A DNA stretch of 64,000 bases from Rhizobiaceae bacterium (GCA_028281105.1 JANQKQ010000042.1:62001-126000); one strand, 5' to 3'; positions 38,212 through 47,318 are shown, counted from the stretch's first letter. Numbers and translations: made by a program. Notes: generated from the letters alone by a model not told the origin.

Positions 38212-39051
38212 TCACAACTCCCCTCGCACGTGCCAGATCTCGGGAAACAGCTCGACTTCGAGCATCTTGCGCAGATAGCCCACACCGACCGTGCCGCCGG
38301 TGCCGCGCTTGAAGCCGATGATCCGTTCCACGGTGGTCACGTGGTTGAAGCGCCAGCGCCGGAAGTAATCCTCCAGATCCACCAGCTTCTCCGCCAGTTC
38401 GTAGAGCTCCCAGTATTTCGCCACGTTCTCGTAGACGATCTTCCATTTGGCCTGAACATCGGCGATGGCCGCGTGCGGCTCACGCAGACGCGGTGCCGGC
38501 AACTCAGCGTCCGGCCCGTCGATCGTGCGGTAGAGCAGGGCGATCGCGTCTTGGTAGAGGCTGGGCCGCGCCAGTTCTTCTTCCAGCATCGCATGCACCT
38601 GGGTATTGTGCTTGTGCACCTTCATCATGTTGGGGTTGCGGTTGCCCAGCATGAACTCGATCATTCGATATTGGAACGACTGGAAGCCGGACGAGGAGCC
38701 GAGCTGTTCGCGGAACTCGGTATATTCGCTGGGCGTCATGGTGCGCAGCACATCCCACGCGCCGTTGAGCTGATCGAAGATGCGGGCGACCCTCGTAAGC
38801 ATCTTGAACGCCTGCGGCAGGTTGCCGGCGTTCATTTCCACGCGCGCCTGTGTAAGTTCGTGAATGGCCAGCATCATCCACAATTCGCTGGTCTGATGCT
38901 GGATGATGAACAGCATCTCGTCATGGGCACCGCTCAGCGGGTGCTGGGCGGCTAGGACGTTGTCGAGCCGCAGATAATCGCCATAGGACATGGCGTCAGC
39001 GAACGACATCTTGGCGCCCTCGGAGCCGGGGTCGTAGGGTTGTTTGCTCAT
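38212..39051 (-). CDS. kynA: Tryptophan 2,3-dioxygenase
   Basis: A 279-residue haem dioxygenase that opens the tryptophan ring to N-formylkynurenine. Recognised by YGDYLRLDNVLAAQHPLS, the conserved HDEMLFIIQHQTSELW with its histidines, GFQSFQYRMIEF and the haem-proximal histidine in WRFNHVTTVERIIG. ATG 39051 with a GAGGAA site upstream was chosen over the longer 39087 start. It is the first gene of a tight pair with kynU (TGA-NN-ATG). It lies 99 bp behind the FAD oxidoreductase gene, so it may have its own promoter. Confidence 0.95.
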   Translation of the reverse strand: MSKQPYDPGSEGAKMSFADAMSYGDYLRLDNVLAAQHPLSGAHDEMLFIIQHQTSELWMMLAIHELTQARVEMNAGNLPQAFKMLTRVARIFDQLNGAWDVLRTMTPSEYTEFREQLGSSSGFQSFQYRMIEFMLGNRNPNMMKVHKHNTQVHAMLEEELARPSLYQDAIALLYRTIDGPDAELPAPRLREPHAAIADVQAKWKIVYENVAKYWELYELAEKLVDLEDYFRRWRFNHVTTVERIIGFKRGTGGTVGVGYLRKMLEVELFPEIWHVRGEL

Positions 39052-39150
39052 GGCCTGTTCCTCGCAGGGGCGTGAGTGCACGTCCACGTGGTCTGGGTAT
39101 CCGAAGGATACGCCGCCTGCCAGAGATTTTCGCGCGTCATCGAGTCGCCG

Positions 39151-40494
39151 TCAGACTTCCGCGCCGGCCTGCCACTGCTTCCAGCGCAGGGTTGCGTTGG
39201 CTCCCAGCCAGGCCAACGGTTCGGGCGGCAGCCGGCGTGGCTCGTCGGCGGCAAGCAGATCGGCGAGCAGCGGCGGGTTATGGCATGTGGCGAGCTCTGC
39301 GGCCATCATGCCACAAAACGTGCCCCTGGCGACCCCCAGCCCGTTCTGGCAGCAGGCTGAAAACAGGTTCTCGTCGATTTCGCCAAAGGCGGGAACGCCG
39401 TTCCGGCTCAGACACAGCCGGCCGGCCCAGCGATACTCCATTTCCACGTGCGCCAGCGCGGGGAAGCGATCGGCGAACGCGCGGGCCAGCCGGTCGCCTG
39501 TCCTGGCCAGCCGCGCATCGGAGATTTCCATCGTGGGCTCATAGGTGAACCGGTTGCGCACGACGATGCGGTGGTCGCCGGCGCCCGATATGCGCCGCAC
39601 CGTGGTGCCCATGGGATCGGCAGGCAGCACGCCCCAATTCGGCTCGCCGCCGAGGCGGCGGACTTCCTCACGGGTCAGCGTGCGGGTCATCGCCGCGTAG
39701 GTGAACACGTGCATCAGCCGGCGGCGGAAGTAGCCGAAGCTCTGGATATGGCCGTTGACGGCGAGGATCACCTTGGGTGCCTCCACGCCGCCACGGGACG
39801 TTTGCACCCGCCAGACCGCGCCGGTGCGCTCCAAGCGGCCCACGGGCGAATTCTCGTAGATCGTCACGTTGCCGCTTAGCCCCTCGGCCAGGCCGCGCAG
39901 ATAGGAGGCCGGCTGCAGCACCGCCGCACCCGGGGTGTAAAGACCGCCTTCGTAGTAATCGGTCCCGGTGATCTGCCGCATCGCGGTCGCATCGAGCGTT
40001 TCGTGCGGCTCGTTCATGGCGGCCAGATGGGAGGCGAACCTGACGTTGAGCGACCTGCCGCGCGCGGTAGCCGCTGCGTTGATCTTGCCCCGTTGATCGA
40101 AGACTTGGGCCGGGAAACCGTGTTCGCCGGCGGCCTCGGCCGCAAAAGCGATCGCCGCCCGGTTCATCGCGATCTGCTTCTTGTCGGCATCGGCCGTGCC
40201 GCCGGAATAGTCGCTCGAGGACAGATTGTGCGGCAGGTCGATCATGAAGCCGGAACTGCGGCCGGCCGGGCCTTCGCCGATGCGTGTGGCGTCGAGGACG
40301 ACGATGCGGTCGGTGAGGCAAAGCTGGGCGAGCCGCCGCGCCGCCGAAAGGCCGGCGAAGCCGGCGCCGATCACCAGCCAGTCGCAGGTGACGGCCTCAT
40401 CGAGGACCCGCGGCCGACCGGCGGCGGGCAGGATGGCGTTCCATGCGGCGGGGCCGGGGTCCCGTGGTTGCTTGCGAACCAGCTGGACGCTCAC
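39151..40494 (-). CDS. FAD-dependent amine/amino-acid oxidoreductase (DAO fold, PuuB-like)
   Basis: A 447-residue enzyme with the FAD-binding motif LVIGAGFAGLSAARRL at residues ~40-55 and a DAO-type C-terminus (RLCLSRNGVPAFGEIDENLF, then GLGVARGTFCGMMAAEL). The closest recognised layout is that of gamma-glutamylputrescine oxidase-like proteins. The gene begins inside the last bases of the aldehyde dehydrogenase gene (4-bp overlap), so it acts in the same pathway: oxidation of an amine or imino acid to an aldehyde that the dehydrogenase then removes. Exact substrate unknown. Confidence 0.85.
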   Translation of the reverse strand: MSVQLVRKQPRDPGPAAWNAILPAAGRPRVLDEAVTCDWLVIGAGFAGLSAARRLAQLCLTDRIVVLDATRIGEGPAGRSSGFMIDLPHNLSSSDYSGGTADADKKQIAMNRAAIAFAAEAAGEHGFPAQVFDQRGKINAAATARGRSLNVRFASHLAAMNEPHETLDATAMRQITGTDYYEGGLYTPGAAVLQPASYLRGLAEGLSGNVTIYENSPVGRLERTGAVWRVQTSRGGVEAPKVILAVNGHIQSFGYFRRRLMHVFTYAAMTRTLTREEVRRLGGEPNWGVLPADPMGTTVRRISGAGDHRIVVRNRFTYEPTMEISDARLARTGDRLARAFADRFPALAHVEMEYRWAGRLCLSRNGVPAFGEIDENLFSACCQNGLGVARGTFCGMMAAELATCHNPPLLADLLAADEPRRLPPEPLAWLGANATLRWKQWQAGAEV

Positions 40495-42008
40495 TTAACG
40501 GCGTCTTCGGGCGCGCGGTCGGCCAGATCGACCCAGATGGTCTTGAGTTCGGTATACTGGTCGTGTGCGTGCAGGGAGTTGTCCCGGCCGCCGAAGCCCG
40601 ACAGCTTATAGCCGCCGAACGGGGTAGTGATGTCGCCTTCGCCGTAGCAGTTGACGGTCACGGTTCCCGCGCGAATCGCGCGGGCGGCACGGATGGCGCG
40701 TTTGCCGTTGGCGCTGAAGACGGAGGCGGTCAGGCCGTACTCGGTATCGTTGGCTCGCGCGATCGCCTCGTCGTAGCTTCTGACCGTGACTACCGACAGC
40801 ACGGGTCCGAAAATCTCCTCGCGCAGGATAGAGATGTCCGATCCGTCGGTGTCGAAGATCGTCGGCTCCACATAGGCGCCCTCGCGGTGTTCGCCACCGA
40901 GCACGATGGCGGCGCCCTCGGCCTTGCCCTTCTTCAGATAGCCGCACACCTTCTTGAAGTGCTCCTTGTCGACCAGGGCGCCCATGCGGTTGACCGGATC
41001 GAGCGGGTCGCCGACGCGCCATTCGCGCGCGTAGGCCATGATGCGGTCGATCAGCTCGTCCTTGACCGCCTCGTGCACGATCAGCCGCGAGACGGCCGAA
41101 CAGTTCTCGCCCATGTTCCAGAACGCGCCGGAGACCACCTGTTCGGCGACCAGGTCCAGATCCTCCGCGTCGTCGAGGACCACGCACGGGTTCTTGCCGC
41201 CGCATTCGAGCACCACCTTCTTCAGGTTGGAATCGGCCGCGTAACCCAGGAAGCGCCGGCCGGTGTCGGTGGAGCCGGTAAACGAGATCATGTCGACGTC
41301 GCCGTGCCGCCCCAGCGGCTCGCCCGCGTCCGGCCCCAGCCCGGTGACCACGTTGAGCACCCCGCGCGGCACGCCCGCCTCCATCGCCAGTTCGGCGATG
41401 CGCAGCGCCGTCAGCGACGTCTGCTCGGCCGGCTTGACGATCACCGAGCAGCCGGCCGCCAGCGCCGGGCCGATCTTCCAGGCCATCATCAGCATCGGGA
41501 AGTTCCAAGGCAGCACGCAGCCGACGACGCCGATCGGCTCGCGCACGATCATGGCCATCGCGTCTTCGCCGGCCGGCGCGGTCTGGTCGTAGATCTTGTC
41601 GATCGCCTCGGCGTGCCATTTGATCGTGTGGATCGTCTCCGGCACGTCGATGAGCTCGCAATCCTGGATCGGCTTACCGGCATCCAGGCTTTCCATCACC
41701 GCCAGTTCGCGCCGGTAGCGGATGATCAGCTTGGTAAGCTTGATCAGCACCTGCTTGCGCTCGGCCGGGTGCAGCGTGCGCCAGCGCCCGTCGTCGAACG
41801 CCTCGCGCGCCTTACCCACGGCAAAGTCCACATCATCCGCGTCGCAGGCGGCGATCTGCGCCAGTTCATCGCCGGTAGCCGGGTTGATCGATGCGAAGGT
41901 CTTGCCGGATTTGGCAGGGCGGAAGCCGCCATCGACAAAGCTGGTGTCGGGCAGGGTCAGGCCATCGGCGATCGCGCGATATTCTTCCAGGGTCAAAAGG
42001 TCGCTCAT
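40491..42008 (-). CDS. NAD(P)-dependent aldehyde dehydrogenase
   Basis: A 505-residue enzyme. The catalytic cysteine is in FWNMGENCSAVSRL, the general-base glutamate in VVLECGGKNPCVV, and the cofactor segment SFTGSTDTGRRFLG is intact. It most resembles the PuuC/AldB group acting on amino-aldehydes such as gamma-glutamyl-aminobutyraldehyde. It sits between the DHDPS-family gene (3 bp upstream) and the FAD oxidoreductase, forming a tight leftward operon under the GntR gene. Confidence 0.93.
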   Translation of the reverse strand: MSDLLTLEEYRAIADGLTLPDTSFVDGGFRPAKSGKTFASINPATGDELAQIAACDADDVDFAVGKAREAFDDGRWRTLHPAERKQVLIKLTKLIIRYRRELAVMESLDAGKPIQDCELIDVPETIHTIKWHAEAIDKIYDQTAPAGEDAMAMIVREPIGVVGCVLPWNFPMLMMAWKIGPALAAGCSVIVKPAEQTSLTALRIAELAMEAGVPRGVLNVVTGLGPDAGEPLGRHGDVDMISFTGSTDTGRRFLGYAADSNLKKVVLECGGKNPCVVLDDAEDLDLVAEQVVSGAFWNMGENCSAVSRLIVHEAVKDELIDRIMAYAREWRVGDPLDPVNRMGALVDKEHFKKVCGYLKKGKAEGAAIVLGGEHREGAYVEPTIFDTDGSDISILREEIFGPVLSVVTVRSYDEAIARANDTEYGLTASVFSANGKRAIRAARAIRAGTVTVNCYGEGDITTPFGGYKLSGFGGRDNSLHAHDQYTELKTIWVDLADRAPEDAVK

Positions 42009-42011
42009 GGC

Positions 42012-42917
42012 TCAGCCCTCCGCCTCGATCTTGGCGATCGTCGTCTTCAAGGTGCGCACCACCTGTTCGAGCTGGCGCTTGTCGTCTTTGTTGAGCGGGC
42101 GCAGCGGCGCGCGGGGCGGCCCGGCCGGCAGCCCGTCCATCTCGCAGCCGTGCTTGACGGACTGGACGAACTTGCCGCCCTGTTCGAGCACCCGCATCAG
42201 CGGCATCATCGCCGACATGATGCGGCGGCCCTTGGTGAAATCGCCCTCTACCGCACAGGCGCGGTACAGCGCCATATGTTCGGCGGGCAGGAAGTTGGAG
42301 CCCGCACACACCCAGCTCCTTGCACCCCAGGCGAAGAACTCGAGCGCCTGGTCATCCATGCCGCACGACAACTGGATGTGCGGATAGTCGCGCGCCAGCA
42401 GATGCACCCGGTTGATGTCTCCGGAGCTTTCTTTGATGGCGACGAAGTTCTTCGAGCGGCCGACCCGGTCGAGATATTCGTCGCCCATGTTGACGCCCAT
42501 GCGGCCGGGATAGTTGTAGAGCAGGATCGGCAGATCGGCGGCGCGGTCGATCGCCAGCGCGTGCAGCGCGTTTTCGCGCTCGGTGGGCACCGCGTAGGGT
42601 GGCGAAGTGACCAGCAGCGCGTCGGCGCCGGCGGCCTTCGCCATCGCTGCGTATTCGACCGATTCCTCGGTACGGGTGGCGCCGGTGCCGACGATCAGCG
42701 GCACACGGTCGTCGATCACCTTCTTGGCATGACCCATCAACTCGTGCCGCTCATCCATGGTCTGGGCATAATACTCGCCCGTCGAGCCGCCGACGATGAT
42801 GCCGTGCACGCCGGCATCGATCAGAGTTTCGATCATCGTGGTGAAGCCGTCCCGGTCAATCTCGCCGTTCGGGCCGTGCGGTGTGATGATCGGCGTGTAG
42901 ATGCCCTCAAACTTCAC
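42012..42917 (-). CDS. Dihydrodipicolinate synthase (DHDPS)/N-acetylneuraminate lyase family protein
   Basis: A 301-residue class I aldolase-fold enzyme. The Schiff-base lysine is in VAIKESSGD, the catalytic tyrosine in LLYNYPGRMG and the GGSTGEYY loop replaces the GTTGE of true DapA. Given its operon with an FAD oxidase and an aldehyde dehydrogenase under a GntR regulator, a catabolic deaminase or lyase role is more likely than lysine synthesis; Delta1-pyrroline-4-hydroxy-2-carboxylate deaminase in hydroxyproline use is one known pattern of this kind. First gene of the operon. Confidence 0.87.
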   Translation of the reverse strand: MKFEGIYTPIITPHGPNGEIDRDGFTTMIETLIDAGVHGIIVGGSTGEYYAQTMDERHELMGHAKKVIDDRVPLIVGTGATRTEESVEYAAMAKAAGADALLVTSPPYAVPTERENALHALAIDRAADLPILLYNYPGRMGVNMGDEYLDRVGRSKNFVAIKESSGDINRVHLLARDYPHIQLSCGMDDQALEFFAWGARSWVCAGSNFLPAEHMALYRACAVEGDFTKGRRIMSAMMPLMRVLEQGGKFVQSVKHGCEMDGLPAGPPRAPLRPLNKDDKRQLEQVVRTLKTTIAKIEAEG

Positions 42918-42927
42918 GCGGCTCCCC

Positions 42928-42937
42928 TTGTATACAT
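42928..42937. promoter_or_regulatory. Putative GntR/FCD operator upstream of the DHDPS-ALDH-oxidase operon
   Basis: TTGTATACAT, containing the perfect palindrome TGTATACA, 10 bp upstream of the DHDPS-family start. FCD-type GntR regulators commonly bind sites of TTGTATACAA form, and such a regulator is the next gene upstream. Confidence 0.5.
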
Positions 42938-42990
42938 CTTGTGCAACTGACGCGAACCATGGTTGTGCTTAAGCCGCCCGTCAAGCGGAA

Positions 42991-43683
42991 TCAGGCAACC
43001 CAGTCGAATTCCGATGCCAGCGGATCGGGGTTGATGAACAGCTCTATCTGCTTGCGCGACAATTCCCAGTGGGCGGCGACCAGTTCGCTGACGGCGGCCT
43101 CGTTGCGCGTGGCGATCGCCTCGATAAACGCATCGTGCTGATCGGCCGCCTTGTTCAGGTTGGCGATCATCTTGCGGTCCCGGGGCCGATAAAAGGTCTG
43201 GCCGATGCGAGCATGATCGATCAACAGCCGCCGCAGGCTGGGCATCAGAAACACATTGTCGGCCATCTCGCCGATGATGAGGTGAAAGCGGTTGTTGAAG
43301 AACACGAGCTTGTCGGGCCGGCCGGCCGTCAGCGCCCCGCGAAACGCGTTCTGGGCGGCCTTGAGCTCCTTGATCTGCTCGGCGGTCGCGTTTTGCGCGG
43401 CCAGGCGGCCTACGGCGGAGTAGATCATCTGCGCCACCAGGAAGAAATCGCGCAGCGTCTTGTGCGACATCGATGAGACACAGGCGCCGCGATTGTTGCG
43501 GATTTCCAGATAACCTTCACCGGCAAGCTGGCGAAACACGTCGCGTAGCGGGGTGCGCGAGATGCCGTATTCCCGGCTCAAACCCACCTCGTCGAGATCG
43601 GCGCCGGGCTGCAGCTCAAGAGTGAGAACCCGGTGCTTCAGGTCTTCGTAGAGCTCCTGCTTTCCGTTCCTTGCCTTAGCCAT
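42991..43683 (-). CDS. GntR-family transcriptional regulator with FCD domain
   Basis: A 230-residue regulator: N-terminal winged helix (LKHRVLTLELQPGADLDEVGLSREYGISRTPLRDVFRQL, ~12-50) and a helical FCD ligand domain with metal-binding histidines (FFNNRFHLIIGEMADN, DQHDAFIEAIATRNEAA, AAHWELSRKQIE). It reads in the same direction as, and 73 bp upstream of, the DHDPS-family operon, with a likely operator in the gap. Probably a repressor relieved by the pathway substrate. Confidence 0.92.
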   Translation of the reverse strand: MAKARNGKQELYEDLKHRVLTLELQPGADLDEVGLSREYGISRTPLRDVFRQLAGEGYLEIRNNRGACVSSMSHKTLRDFFLVAQMIYSAVGRLAAQNATAEQIKELKAAQNAFRGALTAGRPDKLVFFNNRFHLIIGEMADNVFLMPSLRRLLIDHARIGQTFYRPRDRKMIANLNKAADQHDAFIEAIATRNEAAVSELVAAHWELSRKQIELFINPDPLASEFDWVA

Positions 43684-43860
43684 TGCATTGCTTTCGCGCT
43701 TGTTGCTTCAGTCGGCCGGTTTGCCGAAGGACGTCGCTTCAATGTGCATGATGATAATACACTGTGCATACGATGTGATAACCAACTCGTATTTTGCCTA
43801 TACCGCAACAAATCGCAAGGTATCCATCTTTCGATGGATTGCCGGGCAATGCGGTGGGAC

Positions 43861-44253
43861 TTAAACTTCGTGCGGCTGTAGCACCGAGTGGATTTCAGCG
43901 CGGCGTGTGATGCCCAACTTCGAAAGGACGGCGTGAACGTGATCCTTGACCGTCGCGACACTGACACCAAGCTCTCGCGCGATCTCAGCATTGGACAGGC
44001 CGCGGCTCATGGCGCGCGCGACCTGGCGCTGGCGCGGCGAGAGGACGGCGAATGCCCGTTCGCAGGCGTGCAGCACCACCATGGGCGCGCCCAGGGCCCG
44101 GGTCGCGGCAACGTCAATCTGAATGCGGTAGCCGGCGTCGTCGAGCCGGGCGAGCGCGGGCAAGGCGTCCCAGGCGCCCTGGGCGCCGTCGCCTCGAAGA
44201 GCCATCAACGCCTGGCGCAGATCCTGCAGGTCGGCTTCGTTCAACATATTCAA
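43861..44253 (-). CDS. Short LuxR-type DNA-binding regulator
   Basis: About 130 residues. The C-terminal ~62 residues are a complete LuxR/NarL helix-turn-helix (LSPRQRQVARAMSRGLSNAEIARELGVSVATVKDHVHAVLSKLG). The N-terminal half is too short for a receiver or autoinducer-binding domain and has no recognised motif. The start may be ATG 44253 or 44247. It is divergent from the SnoaL-like gene with only 14-20 bp between start codons, so the two promoters must lie inside each other's coding regions or one start is wrong. Confidence 0.82.
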   Translation of the reverse strand: MNMLNEADLQDLRQALMALRGDGAQGAWDALPALARLDDAGYRIQIDVAATRALGAPMVVLHACERAFAVLSPRQRQVARAMSRGLSNAEIARELGVSVATVKDHVHAVLSKLGITRRAEIHSVLQPHEV

Positions 44254-44267
44254 TCCCGGAGTCCCTG

Positions 44268-44630
44268 ATGAATTCCGTTACAGTAAAGATCAGCAACTTC
44301 TTTCTTGCAATGCAGGCGGGCAGGCCCGGCGCCGGTACGCTTGAAAGCTATTTCGCCGACGATGCGGTCTATGAGGAGCCGTTCACCGGTCAAGTGCGGC
44401 GCCACAGCGGCAAGGCCGACATCATGAAGGCGATGGCGCTCGGCTGGGAGAGCCCGATGGAGGACATGCGGCTGGAACTGTGCGATGTGCGCACGGTGGG
44501 CGGGGAAGTCCACGTCCAGTGGATCTGCCATTCGCCATCGATACCGGGCGGCCGGGGCAGCGGGCTCAATCGCTACACTTTCGAGGGTGGATTGATCACA
44601 AGCCTCGTGACCACGTTGAACGAGCAATGA
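44268..44630 (+). CDS. SnoaL-like / NTF2-fold protein
   Basis: A 120-residue protein of the nuclear-transport-factor-2-like fold judged from its pattern: an opening helix (NFFLAMQAG), the LESYFADDAVYEEPFTG segment typical of SnoaL-like domains, GKADIMKAMALGW, and a C-terminal sheet (VHVQWICHS, NRYTFEGGLITSLVTT). ATG 44268 was chosen with GGAG 8 nt upstream; the frame is open further back across the luxR-type gene. It overlaps the DUF1801 gene by 4 bp. Function unknown. Confidence 0.78.
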   Translation: MNSVTVKISNFFLAMQAGRPGAGTLESYFADDAVYEEPFTGQVRRHSGKADIMKAMALGWESPMEDMRLELCDVRTVGGEVHVQWICHSPSIPGGRGSGLNRYTFEGGLITSLVTTLNEQ

Positions 44631-44992
44631 GCGACAATCGCAATGGGCAGGTGGACCTGTGGCTGGCCGGCTACGACAACCCGATGAAGCCGGTGGTCGC
44701 CGCCATCCGCGAACGGGTACTGGACGAGCTGCCGCAGGTGAGCGAGGCGATCAAATGGCAATCGCCCACCTTCATATACAAGGGCAACATCGCCAGCTTC
44801 TTTCCCAAGTCCAAATCCCACGCCAGCCTGATGTTCCATAAGGGCGCGATCATTGCCGGCGACTTTCCCAACCTGGAGGGCGACGGCAAGGAGGCGCGCA
44901 CGTTCAAGGTCAAAAGCCTCGACGATCTCGAAGGCAAGGCGGACGAACTGCTGGCTATCTTCCGCGCGTGGTGTGCGATGCGGGACCAGTAG
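44627..44992 (+). CDS. DUF1801-domain protein
   Basis: A 121-residue protein matching the DUF1801 (YdhG-like) pattern: IRERVLDELPQVSEAIKWQSPTFIYKGNIASFF, then SLMFHKGA and FKVKSLDDLEGKADELLAIFRAW. These small proteins resemble frataxin-fold domains and have no settled role. Its ATG overlaps the stop of the SnoaL-like gene (ATGA), so the pair is co-translated. This is the last backbone protein gene before the tRNA. Confidence 0.82.
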   Translation: MSDNRNGQVDLWLAGYDNPMKPVVAAIRERVLDELPQVSEAIKWQSPTFIYKGNIASFFPKSKSHASLMFHKGAIIAGDFPNLEGDGKEARTFKVKSLDDLEGKADELLAIFRAWCAMRDQ

Positions 44993-45755
44993 GCGCGGAC
45001 CGCCGCCTTATATGTTCAACCGTGGTTGCCTGGCCGTGTCCGCGTGCTGTCTGCGTTCTTTGTGCGCGCCTCCTTGCCGTCGCAATAGCGCTCCGTCTAC
45101 AACCGCTGGGCAGGGCACGGGCCAGCGGTTCGGCGCGATTATTGTTGCTACAAGCCAGACGGGGCCGGGTCTGCGCAGCATCTTGCGCACCGCCGGTGGT
45201 GGTGATGGCGCAGCGCATCTGCTTGCCGATGCCGCGCATGTTGATGCACCATGCATCGTGACCCGGACGTGATATGCATCGAACCGACGGGAAGTGAACC
45301 CGTGCCGGCGAAATAGGGGATCTCCGACGCGGGATCCCGCAGTCCGTTGCGACCGTTCGGTCCGGTTTCAAACACGCCGCATCCCAAGCCTGCGGCTGTT
45401 TGCGCTCACGGGCCACCCATTGCCGTTTAGCAAGCCCGCCCGCCGGCTGCGGGTCCCCAGCGGATCGTTGAGATGTGGACGTGAGCCCATGCGCGCGGGC
45501 ACTGGACAGCCCCTGTGCGACCTCCTATAACCCGCTGGCTTCGAAGCAGTCGCATGCCCGGTTCGGCAACCCGGAACCGCTCGCAGACCCGCACATGCGG
45601 GACTTTGCGGGCGACGACCGGCCGGATCCGAACATCGCGACCGGGTTCGATGCGCCCGAGAATCCAAGCTGGTCAAAACCTCCGCAACCGCAAGCGGCGG
45701 CCCAAAACCAAGGCAGGGGTTCGCAGCGGCCCGCAGGCGCCCACACCGCGCCCTG
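44993..45755. other. 763-bp region before tRNA-Phe with no supported gene
   Basis: Several short overlapping frames on both strands exist, but none has a ribosome site, recognisable motif or consistent extent. The tRNA promoter must lie in its right end. No transposon end or array was seen. It may contain decayed backbone sequence. Confidence 0.55.
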
Positions 45756-45831
45756 GCCCAGGTAGCTCAGTTGGTAGAGCAGCGGATTGAAAATCCGCGT
45801 GTCGGTGGTTCGATTCCGCCCCTGGGCACCA
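45756..45831 (+). tRNA. tRNA-Phe (anticodon GAA)
   Basis: Seventy-six bases including an encoded CCA. The acceptor stem is GCCCAGG with CCTGGGC, the D arm GCTC-AGTTGGTA-GAGC, the anticodon stem GCGGA / TCCGC with loop TTGAAAA (anticodon GAA), and the T arm closes on TTCGATT. All stems pair. A tyrosine integrase follows 164 bp later, so its 3' end is the likely left attachment site of the island. Confidence 0.96.
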
Positions 45832-45994
45832 TTGCCCTTTTCCACAGCTGAACATAGCTTCTCAAAAATCATTAATTTTCAGATGCTTAAGGCGATAGCT
45901 GCCTCATAGCTGCTCATCGCAACTCTTGGTTTCACAGGCCAAATGGGGTACGTTCGCGGGTAACAGACATTACTCAAAAAGGCGTTACCCACAG

Positions 45995-47185
45995 ATGCGG
46001 CTCTCAGAGTTCACGCTTCGCAAGGCCAAACCGAAGGAAAAAGCCTACCGCCTCTCCGACGGTGGCGGCCTGCATCTTCTCGTCCAGACCAATGGATCAA
46101 AGCTCTGGCAGATGCGCTATCGCCATCTGGGCAAGGAAAATGTGCTGTCTTTTGGTCCGTACCCGTTGGTCACCCTCGCAGAGGCACGGGAGAAGCGTGA
46201 CGTAGCCAAGAAGCAGCTGATCAATGGCACCGATCCGGCTGCACAGAAGCGGCTGGATAAGATTGCTGCCGAGACGGCAGCCCGCCGGACGTTTGGTTTG
46301 CTGGCCGATGAGTACATTGAACGAATGGTCGCGAAAGGTGCTGCCGAGGGAACGGTCACCAAGACGGAATGGCTACTGAAGAATTTGGCCGCGCCGCTGG
46401 CCAACCGACCAATCAAAGACATTCATCCGGCTGAAATTCTCGATGTCTTGCGTCGGATTGAACAGAGTGGCCGACGTGAGACCGCCCGGCGCTTGCGTGG
46501 GGTGATCGGCTCCGTGTTCAAGTATGCTATCGTGACACTGCGAGCTGATACCGATCCAACCCTTCCACTTCACGGCGCATTGCTGCCGCCAAAGGTAGTC
46601 GGCCGCGCTGCAATCATTGACGAAAACGAATTTGGCAAGCTGCTGCGAGCAATCGACGACTATGACGGCTGGCCAACGATCACGGCTGCTCTGAAGTTCC
46701 TAATCCTCACCTGCGTCCGCCCAGGCGAAGTACGCGGTGCCAAACGTAACGAGTTCGACTTTGACAAAGCCATCTGGCGTATCCCAGCCGAACGGATGAA
46801 AATGCGAGTGCCGCACGACGTCCCGTTGTCCAAACAAGCGCTCCAGGTGCTGGAGGACATCTGGCCTCTTTCGGACGGCGCGGAGTTGGTATTTCGCTCT
46901 ATCCGCTCCAAAGACCGCCCGCTCTCGGACAATGCCTTCAACAGCGCCCTGCGTCGTATGGGCTACGAGAAACACGAAGTGACCGCCCACGGCATGCGCG
47001 TGACGGCCAGTTCCATCCTCAATTCGCGAGGCTATGATCCTGATGTGATCGAAGCCGTCCTAGCCCATCAGGACCGCAATGCCATTCGCCGGGCGTACAA
47101 CCGGGCAACCTATTGGCCTCAGCGGGTGGAGCTCATGCAGGAATGGGCGGATCTGTTGGATGAACTAACGGAGGCGTTTCCCTAA
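45995..47185 (+). CDS. Tyrosine recombinase / P4-type integrase
   Basis: A 396-residue integrase with the DUF4102 arm-binding N-terminus (RLSEFTLRKAKPKEKAYRLSDGGGLHLLVQ), a SAM-like core-binding domain and the catalytic domain. The catalytic residues appear in TCVRPGEVR (first Arg), HGMRVTASS (His/Arg), LAHQDRNAIRRAYNRA (His and the nucleophilic Tyr). ATG 45995 matches the usual family start; the frame is open back to a TTG at 45926. Placed 3' of tRNA-Phe, it would have integrated the island there. Confidence 0.93.
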   Translation: MRLSEFTLRKAKPKEKAYRLSDGGGLHLLVQTNGSKLWQMRYRHLGKENVLSFGPYPLVTLAEAREKRDVAKKQLINGTDPAAQKRLDKIAAETAARRTFGLLADEYIERMVAKGAAEGTVTKTEWLLKNLAAPLANRPIKDIHPAEILDVLRRIEQSGRRETARRLRGVIGSVFKYAIVTLRADTDPTLPLHGALLPPKVVGRAAIIDENEFGKLLRAIDDYDGWPTITAALKFLILTCVRPGEVRGAKRNEFDFDKAIWRIPAERMKMRVPHDVPLSKQALQVLEDIWPLSDGAELVFRSIRSKDRPLSDNAFNSALRRMGYEKHEVTAHGMRVTASSILNSRGYDPDVIEAVLAHQDRNAIRRAYNRATYWPQRVELMQEWADLLDELTEAFP

Positions 47186-47318
47186 TTTTGCATCGGAGGG
47201 AGGTGTTCAGTTCCTGACACAATTACAAACGAATCACACATCTAATTATGTGGCGTAGTTAGGTGTTGATTCTGTGCTGTGAACCTGAGATTAATACTTT
47301 AAACTGGGGAACAAGGCC

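Noticed and set aside
40443-42950. 835-codon frame on the plus strand opposite the ALDH and DHDPS genes
   Set aside because: It is antisense to two clear enzymes, has low-complexity R/D/H/V-rich composition and no motif; it comes from GC-rich codon bias.
44993-45755. Several short frames on both strands, e.g. 45475-45765 and 45525-45872
   Set aside because: They overlap each other and partly the tRNA, have no ribosome sites and no recognisable motif.
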